From Microdochium bolleyi (taxonomy: Eukaryota; Ascomycota; Sordariomycetes; Xylariales; Microdochiaceae), in the NCBI GenBank assembly GCA_001566295.1, contig KQ964246.1:3906001-3970000 (forward strand): a stretch of 64,000 nt of DNA, in the 5' to 3' direction. Positions 43,222 to 53,749 of the stretch are shown in pieces. Below the pieces are notes generated by a model. That model made no database searches, was not told the DNA's origin, and was given only the letters and a program-made list of their open reading frames with translations. The first letter of the stretch is position 1. Every line of letters starts with the position of its first letter. A program made the position numbers and the translations under genes.

Positions 43222-44452
43222 CTACGCAACATTGATGACGACCTTGCCAAAGTGGCCCCCGCTCTGGACATAGCGGAACGCCTCGTCGGCCTTGTCGAAC
43301 GCAAACTCCCTGTCCACGACCGGCCGGATCTGCCGGGCCTCGTACGTCCGCAGCATCTCCTCGAACCGGTCCCTGGGCCCATTGAGCATGCCCTTGAGCG
43401 TCACGTTGCGCCGCAGCGCCAAAACGTTGGTGTTGAGCTGCGGCTCCCCGGCCGGGTCCAGCTTGCCCGAGAGGTACCCGATGCAGCTAATCAGCCCGCC
43501 GAACGCGACGCAGTTAAATGACTTGGCGAGAGTGCCCGCGCCGCCGCACTCGAAGATGACGTCCGCGCCGGCGCCGCTGGTGATGCGCAGCACCTCGTCG
43601 TCCCAGGCCGGGGTGGTCTTGTAGTTGATTGTGTGGTCGGCGCCGAGGGCGCGGGCGCGGGAGAGCTTCGAGTCCGATGAGGATGTGACGATTGCTGAAG
43701 ATGAGAGTAAAGTGGTGTTGTTAGCATCCAAGGTAAAACATCGAAACAAAGAGCAAGAAGAACAAGAGGGGGAGGAACGCACTGGTCAGGCCCAGCGCCT
43801 TTGCGATCTGCAGCCCTGAGATCGAGACCCCGCCGGTGCCCTGGAGCAGCACGAACTTGCCCTCGCCCTTGAGCGGCTGGCCGATGGGCTGGAAGCTGTT
43901 GATGGCCATCCACGCCGTCACCGCGGCGATCGGCAGCGTCGCGGCCTCGGCGTCGCTCAGGTAGTCGGGCACCCTGACGAGGCCCGAGGCCGGGAACACG
44001 CGGTACTCGGCCAGGCAGCCGGGCAGCGGCTTGCCTAGGCCCGAGGCCATGTCCTTCTCGACGATCTGGCCCGAGAGGTGCGTCTGGTTGAAGATGGCCA
44101 TGACGCGGTCGCCCTCCTTGAGGCCGGCGGTGTTGCTGCCGCCGCTGGTCTTTGTGACGGTGCCGCAGATGTCGGAGCAGGGGACGAGGTCGGCCTCGTC
44201 CTGGAGGGACTTGTGGTGCTTGTAGTCTCCCATGGCGACTGTTGGTGGTGCGGATTGCATAGAGTTAGCATGTTGTGTGTTCTTTCATGTCAGGCAAGCG
44301 GAGGGGGACGCACCCTCGGTGTCGCGGTAGTTGAGGGCGACCTGGCTGATCTTGACAAGGACCTCGCCGTCCTTGAGCTCGGTGGGTTCGGGGGCATCCT
44401 GGACAAACTTGAGCTTGTCGAGCCCGTCCTGCCTGGTGGTCCACTGCTTCAT
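43222..44452 (-). CDS. Zinc-independent MDR oxidoreductase (quinone oxidoreductase-like)
   Basis: Exons 44452-44314, 44238-43783 and 43694-43222 give 355 residues. The GroES-like domain has ISQVALNYRDTE and DICGTVTKTSGG, and a GDRVMAIFNQTH segment. The Rossmann domain reads LLQGTGGVSISGLQIAKALG then SSDSKLSRARALGADHTINY, a standard NADPH-binding MDR pattern. The C-terminus DEAFRYVQSGGHFGKVVI is the family end. The zinc ligands of alcohol dehydrogenases are absent. It is one of two MDR reductases in the window but not a close copy of the gene at 18914: introns and loop sequences differ. The substrate is unknown. Confidence 0.88.
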
Positions 44453-44980
44453 GGTGGGCTGTCTTTATAGCTTTTGTCCTCCAACTGGTGTGGTGGTCGG
44501 CAGTGTGTTGTGTTGCGAGTTTGTGATCGTGCTTTGGAGTTGAAAAATGGATGTCAGAGATGGTGGATGCAGGGTGATCAAGAAGAAACGAAGCTGTCAT
44601 GGCCGGTCCCGCCTCGGCAGTCTGCTCGAGGCCCACCCGCTTTTGACATCATCTGCAAGCCCCTGCGTGGAACTGCCGGCCTGCTTAGCAATCTTCCGAA
44701 GTGGCGGGCCCCAGTTGATGCCAACGGCGAGGGCATAATATTGGAGAGCAGAGTGGTCCGCCGTCGCGATATCGTCATGGGTTCCCGCTTGGCGGGGCGG
44801 GGCGGGGTGGGGTCGCCTCGCCATCTCGGAAGCCGGGCCCCGGCGCGATCGGGACGCCGGAGCCGGCTCGATGCAGACAGGTATCACACGTGACTGGCAG
44901 TGTAGACGAGACAAACACGCTCCAACGCTGCATCGTTTACGCTTTTATAGTATATACACAGGCAAATCTCGTCGACCACT
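44453..44980. promoter_or_regulatory. Upstream region of MDR gene
   Basis: A 528-bp gap between the MDR start and the DUF3292 gene stop, both on the minus strand. A GC-rich stretch (ggcggggcggggcgggg-like) lies near 44791-44808. No gene is present. Confidence 0.4.
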
Positions 44981-47617
44981 CTACCACACCTCCCACCGCT
45001 GCTGTCCGATCGCGCAAAGCCGGTTGAAGAGCTCGTCGCGCTTCGGCATGGCCGTCACGAGCCGGACCTCGCCGTTCCGGTCAATGATCTGCAGGCCGTC
45101 CTTGATCGCCCGGTCGAGCGCCCAGCCTGCCATCACCTTGGCCTTCTCGCCATAGCCCGAAAACTTGTTGAGCTCGGCGATCTCCTCGATGGGGAGAGCC
45201 CAGACGAGCTTCTTCTTCTTCTGTGACTGCGACTCCGCCAGGTCGACAGCCCGCGACTCGACGGCCGCAGACCCGGCCCCTACAGGCACGTGCTGCTGGT
45301 CGTTAATCTCGCCCTCGCCCCCGTCCTCGTCACTGTCGATGTCGCTAATGCGGCCGCCGGCGTCGTCGTCGTCATCGCTGTACGGCCCACCGACAGTCGC
45401 CACACCCCGGCTCCTCGTGAAGCACAGGCTCGGCCCGGCCTCGTCCGTGGTGATGTACAAGAACCCCTTCTTTCCGTCATACCTCGCCTTGAACTCCACG
45501 GGTGCGAGCAGCTGATCCTCACCACCTTGGCTTCCATGCTTGCCGCCGATATCGTCACCCTCGGGAGCCGCACCACCGAGCCGCAATCGCGCGGAGCGGG
45601 AGCCTAGGAACTTGCCTCGTGCCGCATCCGCCGTGATGGCTGCCCGCGCGGCGAGCCGCGCGCCGACCTTGAGCCCGCCGAACACCTTGCTGAGCACGCG
45701 CCCGTGCGACGCCGCGTCGTCGAGCACGTGGTCGTGCGGCGAGTTGTCTTGCACCTTGGCGCGGTCGGTGCGGGCGGCGTGGCGTAGCTGTGACGGGGTC
45801 ATGCCCAGGCGCTTGTCGCCGAAGGAGGCGTCAAGGAAGGATGGGTCATCTATCACCGCTGCGGCTGCGTTCGGGCGGCTGCCATCTTTGTTGAGCGCCG
45901 TTAGGGATGACGATGATGACGAGCCGGAGGCACCGGGCGTGAGGGCGCCCGCCAGGGTGCTCGGTGGTGGGGGCGGGATGGGCACGCGTGCGGACTCGCC
46001 GAGGCGTAGAAGGGCGATGGTCTGCTGGGCGTCGGTGGGCACGCCATGGAAAATCGTCCTGTTCGCAGGGGATGGTTAGCATGACGCGAGCTGATTTGTC
46101 TACCCTTCTCTTATTTGTACGTTGCATGGTTACAAGCCGTGTGTGACAGCTCGGGGACGCAAAGAATAGATAGCATCAGACTCACCTCCTCAGAGTGGCG
46201 TTGTTCGCCACAAGTTGGTCTTGGACGTAGGCAATCAACGGCCGGCCGAAGATGAGCACGCCGGCGAAGAAAGTAAAGGCGCGGAACATTGTGTGCAACG
46301 ACACGCACGCCGTAATGGCGCTGGCCGTGGCGAGCGCGCCAGCGAGCTGATACTGGCCCTTCTTCTGCACGAAAGGGGGCTTGGGGTCCACGAGGCTGTT
46401 GGTGAGGGAAAACGACCGTGTTAGTACAGGAGTATTTCTGACAACCGTATAAACCACGAGGGTGATGGAGTGGTGTCTTACTTGGCACAGCGCTCCCAGT
46501 AGTCGGCCATCTGGCCGAGGCCGTGGGTGAGGGCCCTGGTAGCGCGCCAGATCATCCTCTGGATGGGGATCTTGGACTTGTCCTTGGAGGGGCGATCGAC
46601 ACCGGCGGCACGGTCCCTTGCGACCGCGACCTTTGTGGCGAGGGCATGGGGTTCGAGCAGGGCGGGTTTGTGGGCGGCCTTACCAGCGTAGTTGGTGCCG
46701 TGGCCTGCGCCTTGGTGGCCGCCGCCGGGCCTGCCGCCGCGGGCGACGGAGGAGGCCTTCATGCCGTAGGGCCCGTTGGCGTCGGTGGCGGCGGCGGCGT
46801 CGAGGGCGGCCTGGTCGTCGTGGAAGTAGTGGTGGGCGAGGGCCTCGTCGCGGTCGACGCCGTGCTGGGGCTCGACGACGTCGTTGAGGAGGTTCATGGC
46901 GGTGCCGATGACGCTGGCGGCGAAGTTGCTGGCCTCGTGCTCGATGGCCTCGCCCTTGTGGCCCTCGGGGGCGCCGGTGGCCGAGTCGGCGGTGGCGAGG
47001 GTGCCCGAGGGCGGAGCCTTGATCTCGCCCGTGGCGATGCTGACCATGGAGCGCGGGGCGGGCGGGAAGAGCAGCCTGCGGAGGCGCGGGGAGAGGACGA
47101 GCCCAGCAAGCAGGGCGAAGAGGGCCGGGATGACGAGCTGCAGGGCCCAGCTGGCGTAGTAGGCGACGAGGAAGAGCGAGGTGCGGCGGGGCTCGCTCCA
47201 GGAACGCAGGCGGGCGAGGTGCTGGAGGAAGCCGAGGACGCCCACGACGATGCCAATGTAGAGGCGCTCGAGCTGTGCGCGCAGCTTGCTGGCGGTGAAG
47301 TCCTCGCCCGGGGCAGTGGTGAAGTCGAGGTCGCCATGCAGCATGGGGCGGGTGGTGGCCTTGATGTGGAAGACATGCTTGTTGAAGCGGCGCAGCAGCA
47401 GCCACAGGTCCTGGTTGTCGAGGCCGTCGACAATGTTGGCGGGCACGTGGACGGGGTCGCCGCGGGTGTCGCCGCGTGTCGCCTGCCAGCCGACGCCGAG
47501 GATGCTGTTGTCTTTGGTAGTGGCGTTGTTTTTGTTGCCGGCACGGTCATGAGCCCCGTCGCCGACCGTGACGGAGATCTGCGTGGCCGGGGCCGTTGGT
47601 GGGTCGTCTGTGTCCAT
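44981..47617 (-). CDS. DUF3292-family membrane protein
   Basis: Exons 47617-46482, 46395-46186 and 46058-44981 give 807 residues. The order fits the fungal DUF3292 family. It has a hydrophilic start and the conserved block VHVPANIVDGLDNQDLWLLLRRFNK (motif start VHVPANIVDGL), then two hydrophobic pairs: IVVGVLGFLQHL plus WALQLVIPALFALLAGLVL, and later TFFAGVLIFGRPLIAYV in exon 2. The long C-terminal part is Ser/Gly/Asp-rich with a basic-aromatic end (IGQQRWEVW). Position and function in the cell are not established; several membrane spans suggest an organelle membrane protein. Exon 2 is only 210 nt and both introns have CTAAC branch sites (phase 2), so the three parts are easily annotated as separate genes. 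Confidence 0.8.
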
Positions 47618-48923
47618 TGTGTTGCTGTTGCTATGGTGTAGTGCTACAGCTGCCTTGTCGTGGTTGCTGGTTGTTGCATGGTCTGAAGACTAAGGCTCAG
47701 GGATCTGGCCACGGCGGACTGCGCGAGGGTGAAGTGCACCTTGGGCAGACCCAAGGCAGTGGCCCGGAGTGATGAGGTGTTGGCTGATCATGGCTGCCGT
47801 CGATCTGGCAGACCCTGCTGTGCACCCTTTCCAACGGTTGCAAGTTGCAGAAGTGACGCCATCCCGCCTGCCAAAAACCGGGGCCCGCCGCGTCACAATG
47901 CGGGCCGGCACAAACGTTCCGGCGTCGTCCACGCACTGCCCAGGTGCCAACGAGTATAGTCTGCTGGGAGCAACATCATCGACAACACCAAGACACAGGC
48001 CACCCATGCTGCTCATCATCCGGTCCCAGAACGACGACGAGTGCGGGATTCCAATCCGCGTCACAGGGCTGAGCAATGTCCCTCTATTGCTTGCAAATGT
48101 TCTGCTCAAACTGCCAGCCTGATCGCTGCTCTCAAATGTAGGGGTATCTCACTTTGCTCCCTTCTGTGATGCTATCGATGGGTTCCAAAGGTTCATATTG
48201 ATTATTGCACCACCAGCATGCAGGACCTGGTTTTGCATCAATCCTGGCGTCAATGCGCAGTCTCGCAGAGGGCGGCGGCGGTGTCCATCACCGATTTGAC
48301 GCAGTGCTTTACTCCTTACGTCAACGAGACAACTCACGACAAGATAAGGTCTACGAGATAGTATCCGGGTGCGCTACCAGTCTGGGCACCGATAAGAGTG
48401 ACATTCCGCGTAATGGAAGGGGCCGGAACCCCGACCCCGCGGCTGCTGGGGGAGTGGGAGGAGCGAGAGGAGTTCCTTATCGGGCATTGCGGCGGCCGCT
48501 ATCGGAGGCCCGCCCCAGGTCCGGCGCCGGCTGGTCCGGGGTGGCTCCGTGGTGCCGACGGGATTGGCCGGTCTTGGTGCGAGGCCTAGCACGGATCCCT
48601 GTTCGCAACTGATAAGACCTCTCGGCATCTGGGCAGGCAGTTACTATTCACTCACAGCACGGAGAAAGCGCGGTTTCCTCGAGTCACGCGCCAATCATGT
48701 CTGTTACCGAGCTGCTGGAAGACGGGGCTCGGGGGTTCCAGGGCCTCTTGGGCCCAGATAACGAGTGGACGTGGCTGGAGTTGCACGTCCAGTATTCAAC
48801 GTTTATATAATAGCCCACATCGTGGCATCCGATCACCTCAGGAATTTCTGTATCTGCTGCTCTTTTACAGGCACGTACAGTCCACCGAGCTCACTGCCGG
48901 TCCAGCTTCCCCAGTTCTTCATA
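47618..48923. promoter_or_regulatory. Divergent region between DUF3292 gene and L-asparaginase
   Basis: 1.3 kb between head-to-head genes. The frames at 47690-48122 on both strands overlap each other and lack domains. No repeats or RNA genes were seen. Confidence 0.4.
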
Positions 48924-50030
48924 ATGCGGTGCTCTGTATTCACCCTCGCCCTGCAGGCGGGCCTGGCCATTGCCTCGCCCATCGACTTCCCTCCCGCCCA
49001 GCTCGTGGCCAGGCAAGTCGTCGACCGCCCGTTCAACGCCAGCCTGCCCAACATCACCATCTTCGCCACCGGCGGCACGATCGCGGGCAGCGCCAGCTCC
49101 AGCGACCAGACGACCGGGTACCAGGCTGGCGCGCTGGGCGTCGACCTGCTCCTCCAAGCTGTCCCGCAGCTCTACAACGTCTCGAACCCCAGGGGCATCC
49201 AGTTCGCCAACGTCGGCTCCTCCGAGGTCACGCCGGCCATGCTGGTCAACCTGACGCAGCACATCCAGCGGGAGCTCGACAGCCCGCACTGCCAGGGCGT
49301 CGTCGTCACCCACGGCACCGACACGCTCGAGGAGACGGGCTTCTTCCTGGACCTGACGGTCAACTCGACCAAGCCCGTCGTCATGGTCGGCGCGATGCGC
49401 CCGGCCACCGCCATCAGCGCTGACGGGCCCATCAACCTGCTCGAGGCTGTCACGCTCGCAGCCTCGCCTGCCGCCGCCGGCCGCGGCGCCATGGTCGTGC
49501 TCAACGACCGCATCGGCAGCGCGTACTACACCACAAAGTCCAACGCCAACATGCTCGACACCTTCCGCGCCGCCGAGCAGGGCTATCTCGGCTTCTTCCT
49601 CAACATCAAGCCCTTCTTCTACTTCCAGCCCAGCCTGCCCGTCGGCAAACCCATGTTCGATGTCTCGGGCGCCGCGCTCGACGCCCTGCCCCAGGTCGAC
49701 GTGCTGTACGGGCACCAGGGGCTCGACCCGGCGCTGGCCAAGGCCGCCGTCGCCGCGGGCGCCAAGGGCCTCGTGCTCGCCGGCATGGGCGCCGGGTCGT
49801 GGACCAAGAACGGCACCGCGGCGATCGACGAGATCGTAAAGGAGAGCGGGACCGCGGTCGTGTACTCGCGGCGGTCTATGGACGGGTCCGCGGGGCGGTC
49901 GCGTGGAAAAGGCACTTACGGCTCCGGAACGCTGAACCCCCAGAAGACGCGCATCATGCTGCAGTTGGCGCTGGAGGCTGGGTATGATGACGAGCAGCTG
50001 AGGGCGCTCTTTGAGTTCGAAGAAGAGTAG
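48924..50030 (+). CDS. Secreted L-asparaginase (type II)
   Basis: A single-exon gene of 368 residues. It hydrolyses L-asparagine to aspartate and ammonia; the signal peptide (MRCSVFTLALQAGLAIASP) points to the cell wall or medium, where it would serve nitrogen scavenging. Active-site motifs are all present: the nucleophile Thr in FATGGTIAGS, the second triad in VVTHGTDTLEETGFF, the SADGPINLLEAV block, and the Lys in YYTTKSNANMLDTF. Several N-glycosylation sequons (NAS, NIT, NVS, NLT, NST) fit a secreted protein. The length is typical. ATG 48924 starts the signal peptide; an in-frame earlier start would place 53 unrelated residues before it. It converges on the beta-glucosidase gene. Confidence 0.93.
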   Translation: MRCSVFTLALQAGLAIASPIDFPPAQLVARQVVDRPFNASLPNITIFATGGTIAGSASSSDQTTGYQAGALGVDLLLQAVPQLYNVSNPRGIQFANVGSSEVTPAMLVNLTQHIQRELDSPHCQGVVVTHGTDTLEETGFFLDLTVNSTKPVVMVGAMRPATAISADGPINLLEAVTLAASPAAAGRGAMVVLNDRIGSAYYTTKSNANMLDTFRAAEQGYLGFFLNIKPFFYFQPSLPVGKPMFDVSGAALDALPQVDVLYGHQGLDPALAKAAVAAGAKGLVLAGMGAGSWTKNGTAAIDEIVKESGTAVVYSRRSMDGSAGRSRGKGTYGSGTLNPQKTRIMLQLALEAGYDDEQLRALFEFEEE

Positions 50031-50333
50031 AGAACTGGGACAGTTACACATGATGATGAGACACGTAATTCTATGAAGAATACTTGAAGGCTTTGTGAGG
50101 CACCAAAAGCGTCACCATTTACAGAGGTCATCCCCTTGAACCCTAGTGAAGATTTGTCTTTTTTTTACCAGGTGCCACATACGTGTATCGAATGCCTACA
50201 CTATCGCGGCCATGCCCTCCGGATGTACAAAACAGGGAAATCGTCATGAGTATGTACAATGTGGACTATTCTGTTGTTGGGGGCACCCTTGGAAGAACCC
50301 TCATGACTGCTCCTACCGAGCCTCTAAGGCTCT
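50031..50333. other. Convergent 3' gap
   Basis: 303 bp between the ends of the asparaginase and beta-glucosidase genes. It contains an eight-T run near 50158 and no gene. Confidence 0.4.
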
Positions 50334-52594
50334 TCACTTGACCTGCAGGCTCCCCTTCAGCGGCAGGTTCCTGCTGCTCGCACCAACGCTGATGCCGAAT
50401 GTGCCCGCGGGCATCACCCACTTCTTGCTCGCGACATCCCAGTAGCTCAGATCGCGTCTTGTCAGCACGAACGTGGCAGTGCCGGACTGACCCGGGGCCA
50501 GGGGCAACTTGTCGAAGCCACGCAGCTGGCGGACAGGGGTTGACGGTGCGGACGAGGGGAGAGTGATGTACAGCTGCGCGACTTCGGCGCCCTGCACGGC
50601 GCCGGTGTTGGTGACGGTCGCGGTCACTGTGGCCACGGTGTCCCACAGGTCCGAAGGCCCGCCGGGGACGATGGCGCCGGTGGTCGGGCCGGACTTGACA
50701 TTGGCGGCGGACACATCGAGACCTGCATAGGCAAACTTTGTGTACGACAGGCCGAAGCCGAACTCGTAGCGGGGCTCGATGCCCGCCTTGTCGAAGTGGC
50801 GGTAGTCGATGAAGAGCCCCTCGGCGAAGTTGTCGGTGCCCGAGGTGCTGACGCGGGTGCCGTAGTCGGCGGTCTGCTTGGCGATGGTGTACACGAGCTT
50901 GCCCGAGGGCGAGACGTCGCCCCAGAGGACGTCGACGAGGGCGTTGCCGTTCTCCTGCGAGGGGAGGCCCGCCCAGACGATGGCCTTGACCGAGGGATTG
51001 GACAGGATGGACTCGAGGATCAGGGGGCCCACCGAGTGCGCCACGACGATGACGTTCTTGTTGACGTCTGCGACGGCCTTGACCAGGGCATTGCCGTTGT
51101 GCCAGGGGTCCAGGTTGTTCCTGTCGCCCGCGTTGTTCTCGACTGTCAGGTACTGCTCGCCGGCGGTGGCGGTGATGTGGACAATGGCGACGTCGGCGCC
51201 CTGAGCGGCGGCAGCACCCTGGCTGGCGTTGTCCGAGTTGCTCTGAGAAATCGTCCCGCCCTGGGACGAGGCGCGTGCGGAGATGGCATCGAAGGGTGCG
51301 ACGAAGTACGTGTAGTCGACGGTGCCGGATCCCCAGCCCATGCCGAGGGCACCGTCGTTGCACGCTTTGTCCTGGCAGTCCGGACCGTTGTTCGCGTGCC
51401 TGCCCTTGAAAGCGCCAGTGCCAATGACGGCGATGCGGGACGGCTTCTTGAGCGGCAGGGCGTTGCCGTCGTTCTTGAGGAGGACGATGCCGTCCCTGGC
51501 AACGGCACGGACGTTGGTCTTGTGGTTCGCCTGGACGTTCTTGTTCAGGTCGAGGGCAGGGTAGCCTTGATCCTGGCCAAGAGCATACCACGGCGCCAGG
51601 ATACGCTTGACCATGTCGTTCAGGCGTGCCTGAGGGACTTCTCCGCGGTTGATGGCGGCTGTCAGCTGAGGTCCCCAGTAGACCTCGCCGCCATTGAAGT
51701 TGCTCCCGGGCATAGACATGTCGAGCCCTGTGTTGGCAGCCTGGACCGTAGAATGCTGCGCGCCCCAGTCAGTCATGACCAGATTCTTGAAGCCCAGCTG
51801 ATCCTTCAGAAGTTCTTTCATGACGTAGTCGTTCTCGCAGGCCCAAGTCCCGTTGATCTTGTTGTAGCTGCACATGACGGAAGCCACGTTGGCTTTCACT
51901 GCGTCCATGAATGGCCACACGTACAGCTCGTGGACAGTACGGTCGTCGGCATTGCTTGTCAATGTGGTCCGGTCTCGTTCTTGCTCGTTGAGGATCCAGT
52001 GCTTGGCGCACGCCTGAACACCTGCCGACTGCAAGCCCTCCACCGTCTGGTGCATACCGACGCCGCTCAAATACGGGTCTGGGCTGAAGCCTTCCCAGTT
52101 GCGTCCACCTTCTGCAAATTTTCCGAGGGGCCCGGCTGAGGGTCCGAGAAGAACATGTATGCCGAGGTTTTTGGTCTAAAATCGGTTCATCCGCAGGTCA
52201 GTATGAGAAATCATCATGACTACCATGCCCTCGTTCGACGTACCTCTTCTCCCATGAACTGCCCACGCTGCCGCATGAGGTCCACATCCCAAGTCGAAGC
52301 GGCTTGGACACCCGGTGTGAACGCTGTGACAGACTTGGCATAGCGGACACCAAGAGGTCCATCTTGCAGGCAAAGCGAGGGGAACCCAATCGCCGAGGCA
52401 GCATGGACATTGCCGACACAGGGACCCTTGTTCCAGCCGACGCCGGTCACAATGCCGATCTTGTCGGCCAGTGACAGCTTCGCGAGAGCGGCCTCGGCTT
52501 TGGCATAGGCAGCATCCCACGAGCCACCTTGTGCTGAGACACCCATGGACGCCATGGCTGTGAGCACTGCCACGCAGATCGACTCGAGCTTCAT
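50334..52594 (-). CDS. Secreted GH3 beta-glucosidase
   Basis: Exons 52594-52244 and 52175-50334 give 730 residues. A glycoside hydrolase family 3 enzyme, expected to release glucose from cello-oligosaccharides. A signal peptide (MKLESICVAVLTAMASMGVSAQ) leads to the N-terminal barrel with GNVHAASAIGFPSLCLQDGP (starting GNVHAASA), GGRNWEGFSPDPYLSG and KHWILNEQE, and the nucleophile Asp in VMTDWGAQHST. The C-terminal alpha/beta sandwich has GIVLLKNDGNALPL and the acid/base Glu in LTVENNAGDR. A fibronectin-III-like end (VSVGASSRNL-type, here ISVGASSRNLPL) follows. There is no PA14 insert. A TATATATA box lies about 140 bp upstream of the start. Residues are intact. Confidence 0.93.
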
Positions 52595-53749
52595 TGTCGT
52601 GTGTCTGATAGTGGGCAGAGGGAAGTTGGGAGGGTGGCAATGTGCTTCCGCCTGATGTAGAATACAGGCTACGCTAACGTCTAGGAAGCGAGACAATCAG
52701 CGCTATCAGATGCATGTGTAGGTAGAATTTGCCTAGATATATATACCCGGCTACCCTGTCCCTCAAACCATGGATTACCCGTTCTATGAGGGGAACGTCC
52801 CCGTCCGACAGGCTATACCTCGGGAGAAACATCTCCGCGAAGAACTGCCGATCCGCATGCTGGAAAGCGGACATTAGACGAGCGAGTTACAAATTGCGTG
52901 CATTGCCATGACGTTTCGAAGCTTGGCCACCGCTATTACGCCGAAATAGGGTTGCATTGTGTTTCCTTGGGTGATGGCCGATCCGGGGTCAAGCGGGGAA
53001 ATACAGGGGCAAATGCCGGCCACAATGACAGTGCTATTACCATGACTTGTTCACATGGTTTCATCGGCCGGAGAATCGAGAAGGAGACTCATCCAGGAAT
53101 GTACTGACGGTCGAGGGTTAGGCACGAGTTCTCCGGCACCGCGGCACGCCTAGTGGTGCTTGAGGGAATGCGTAATGGATATGTGTACCTTGTATCCAAA
53201 ATCTGTCAATCTTCTTTATTTAGACAGCAAGCTATTGCACGACCAGTGTCAGTCTGCGGCACCCGATCTGTGACAATACGAAGTACAAACCCTTGAGTCA
53301 GAATGAGGGTATTGTGCTCGCAATTTAGCAGCGAATCTTCTTTAGACATCCCTGTCATTTGTGCCTATATCGGCCGCATGCCATAATGCCTGGTTTCCCC
53401 GCAGATGCCGATCACTACCAGTGCAGCATGGAAGTACGGGCCGTCCTGGCGCTCCATCTCCGCTTTAAACTCCAATGTTGTTGGTCTGAGAGCGGTTTTA
53501 ATGGCATGTGATGGCCGGGGGTTAGCGAGGGACAGGCCATCCTCCTTGTCAAGCAGACAATGACAGATTTCCAACAGTGGGTCGGATCCAACAAATTTGG
53601 AGATGCAGAAGTTGGAGACCTCGGCTTCATTCAACATGGAAGTTCAGATGAGGCACTATGTCTTCATATCACCTGTGGGCTTGCGGGCGGTTGTAATCAG
53701 TAGTAGGTCCATATGCCCAGTCATATAATCAAGTTACGGGGTTGCGTCC
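52595..53749. promoter_or_regulatory. Promoter region of GH3 gene and 3' flank of F-box gene
   Basis: A 1.15-kb gap. A TATATATA-type box at about 52737-52746 suits the beta-glucosidase on the minus strand. A minus-strand frame at 53365-53637 is described separately. No repeats were seen. Confidence 0.45.
53365..53637 (-). CDS. Small doubtful reading frame, 90 residues
   Basis: An ATG-started frame of 90 codons, with reasonably protein-like composition (CHCLLDKEDGLSLANPRP, RPTTLEFKAEMERQD). It lies just downstream of the F-box gene on the same strand. It might be a small gene, a lost exon or a remnant of a larger protein; no family is recognised. It is listed only because it is the best frame in this gap. 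Confidence 0.2.
   Translation of the reverse strand: MLNEAEVSNFCISKFVGSDPLLEICHCLLDKEDGLSLANPRPSHAIKTALRPTTLEFKAEMERQDGPYFHAALVVIGICGETRHYGMRPI

Noticed and set aside
46523..47641. 372-codon plus-strand frame opposite the DUF3292 gene
   Set aside because: Antisense shadow rich in Gly/Val/Asp; the minus strand joins three exons with consensus splice sites.
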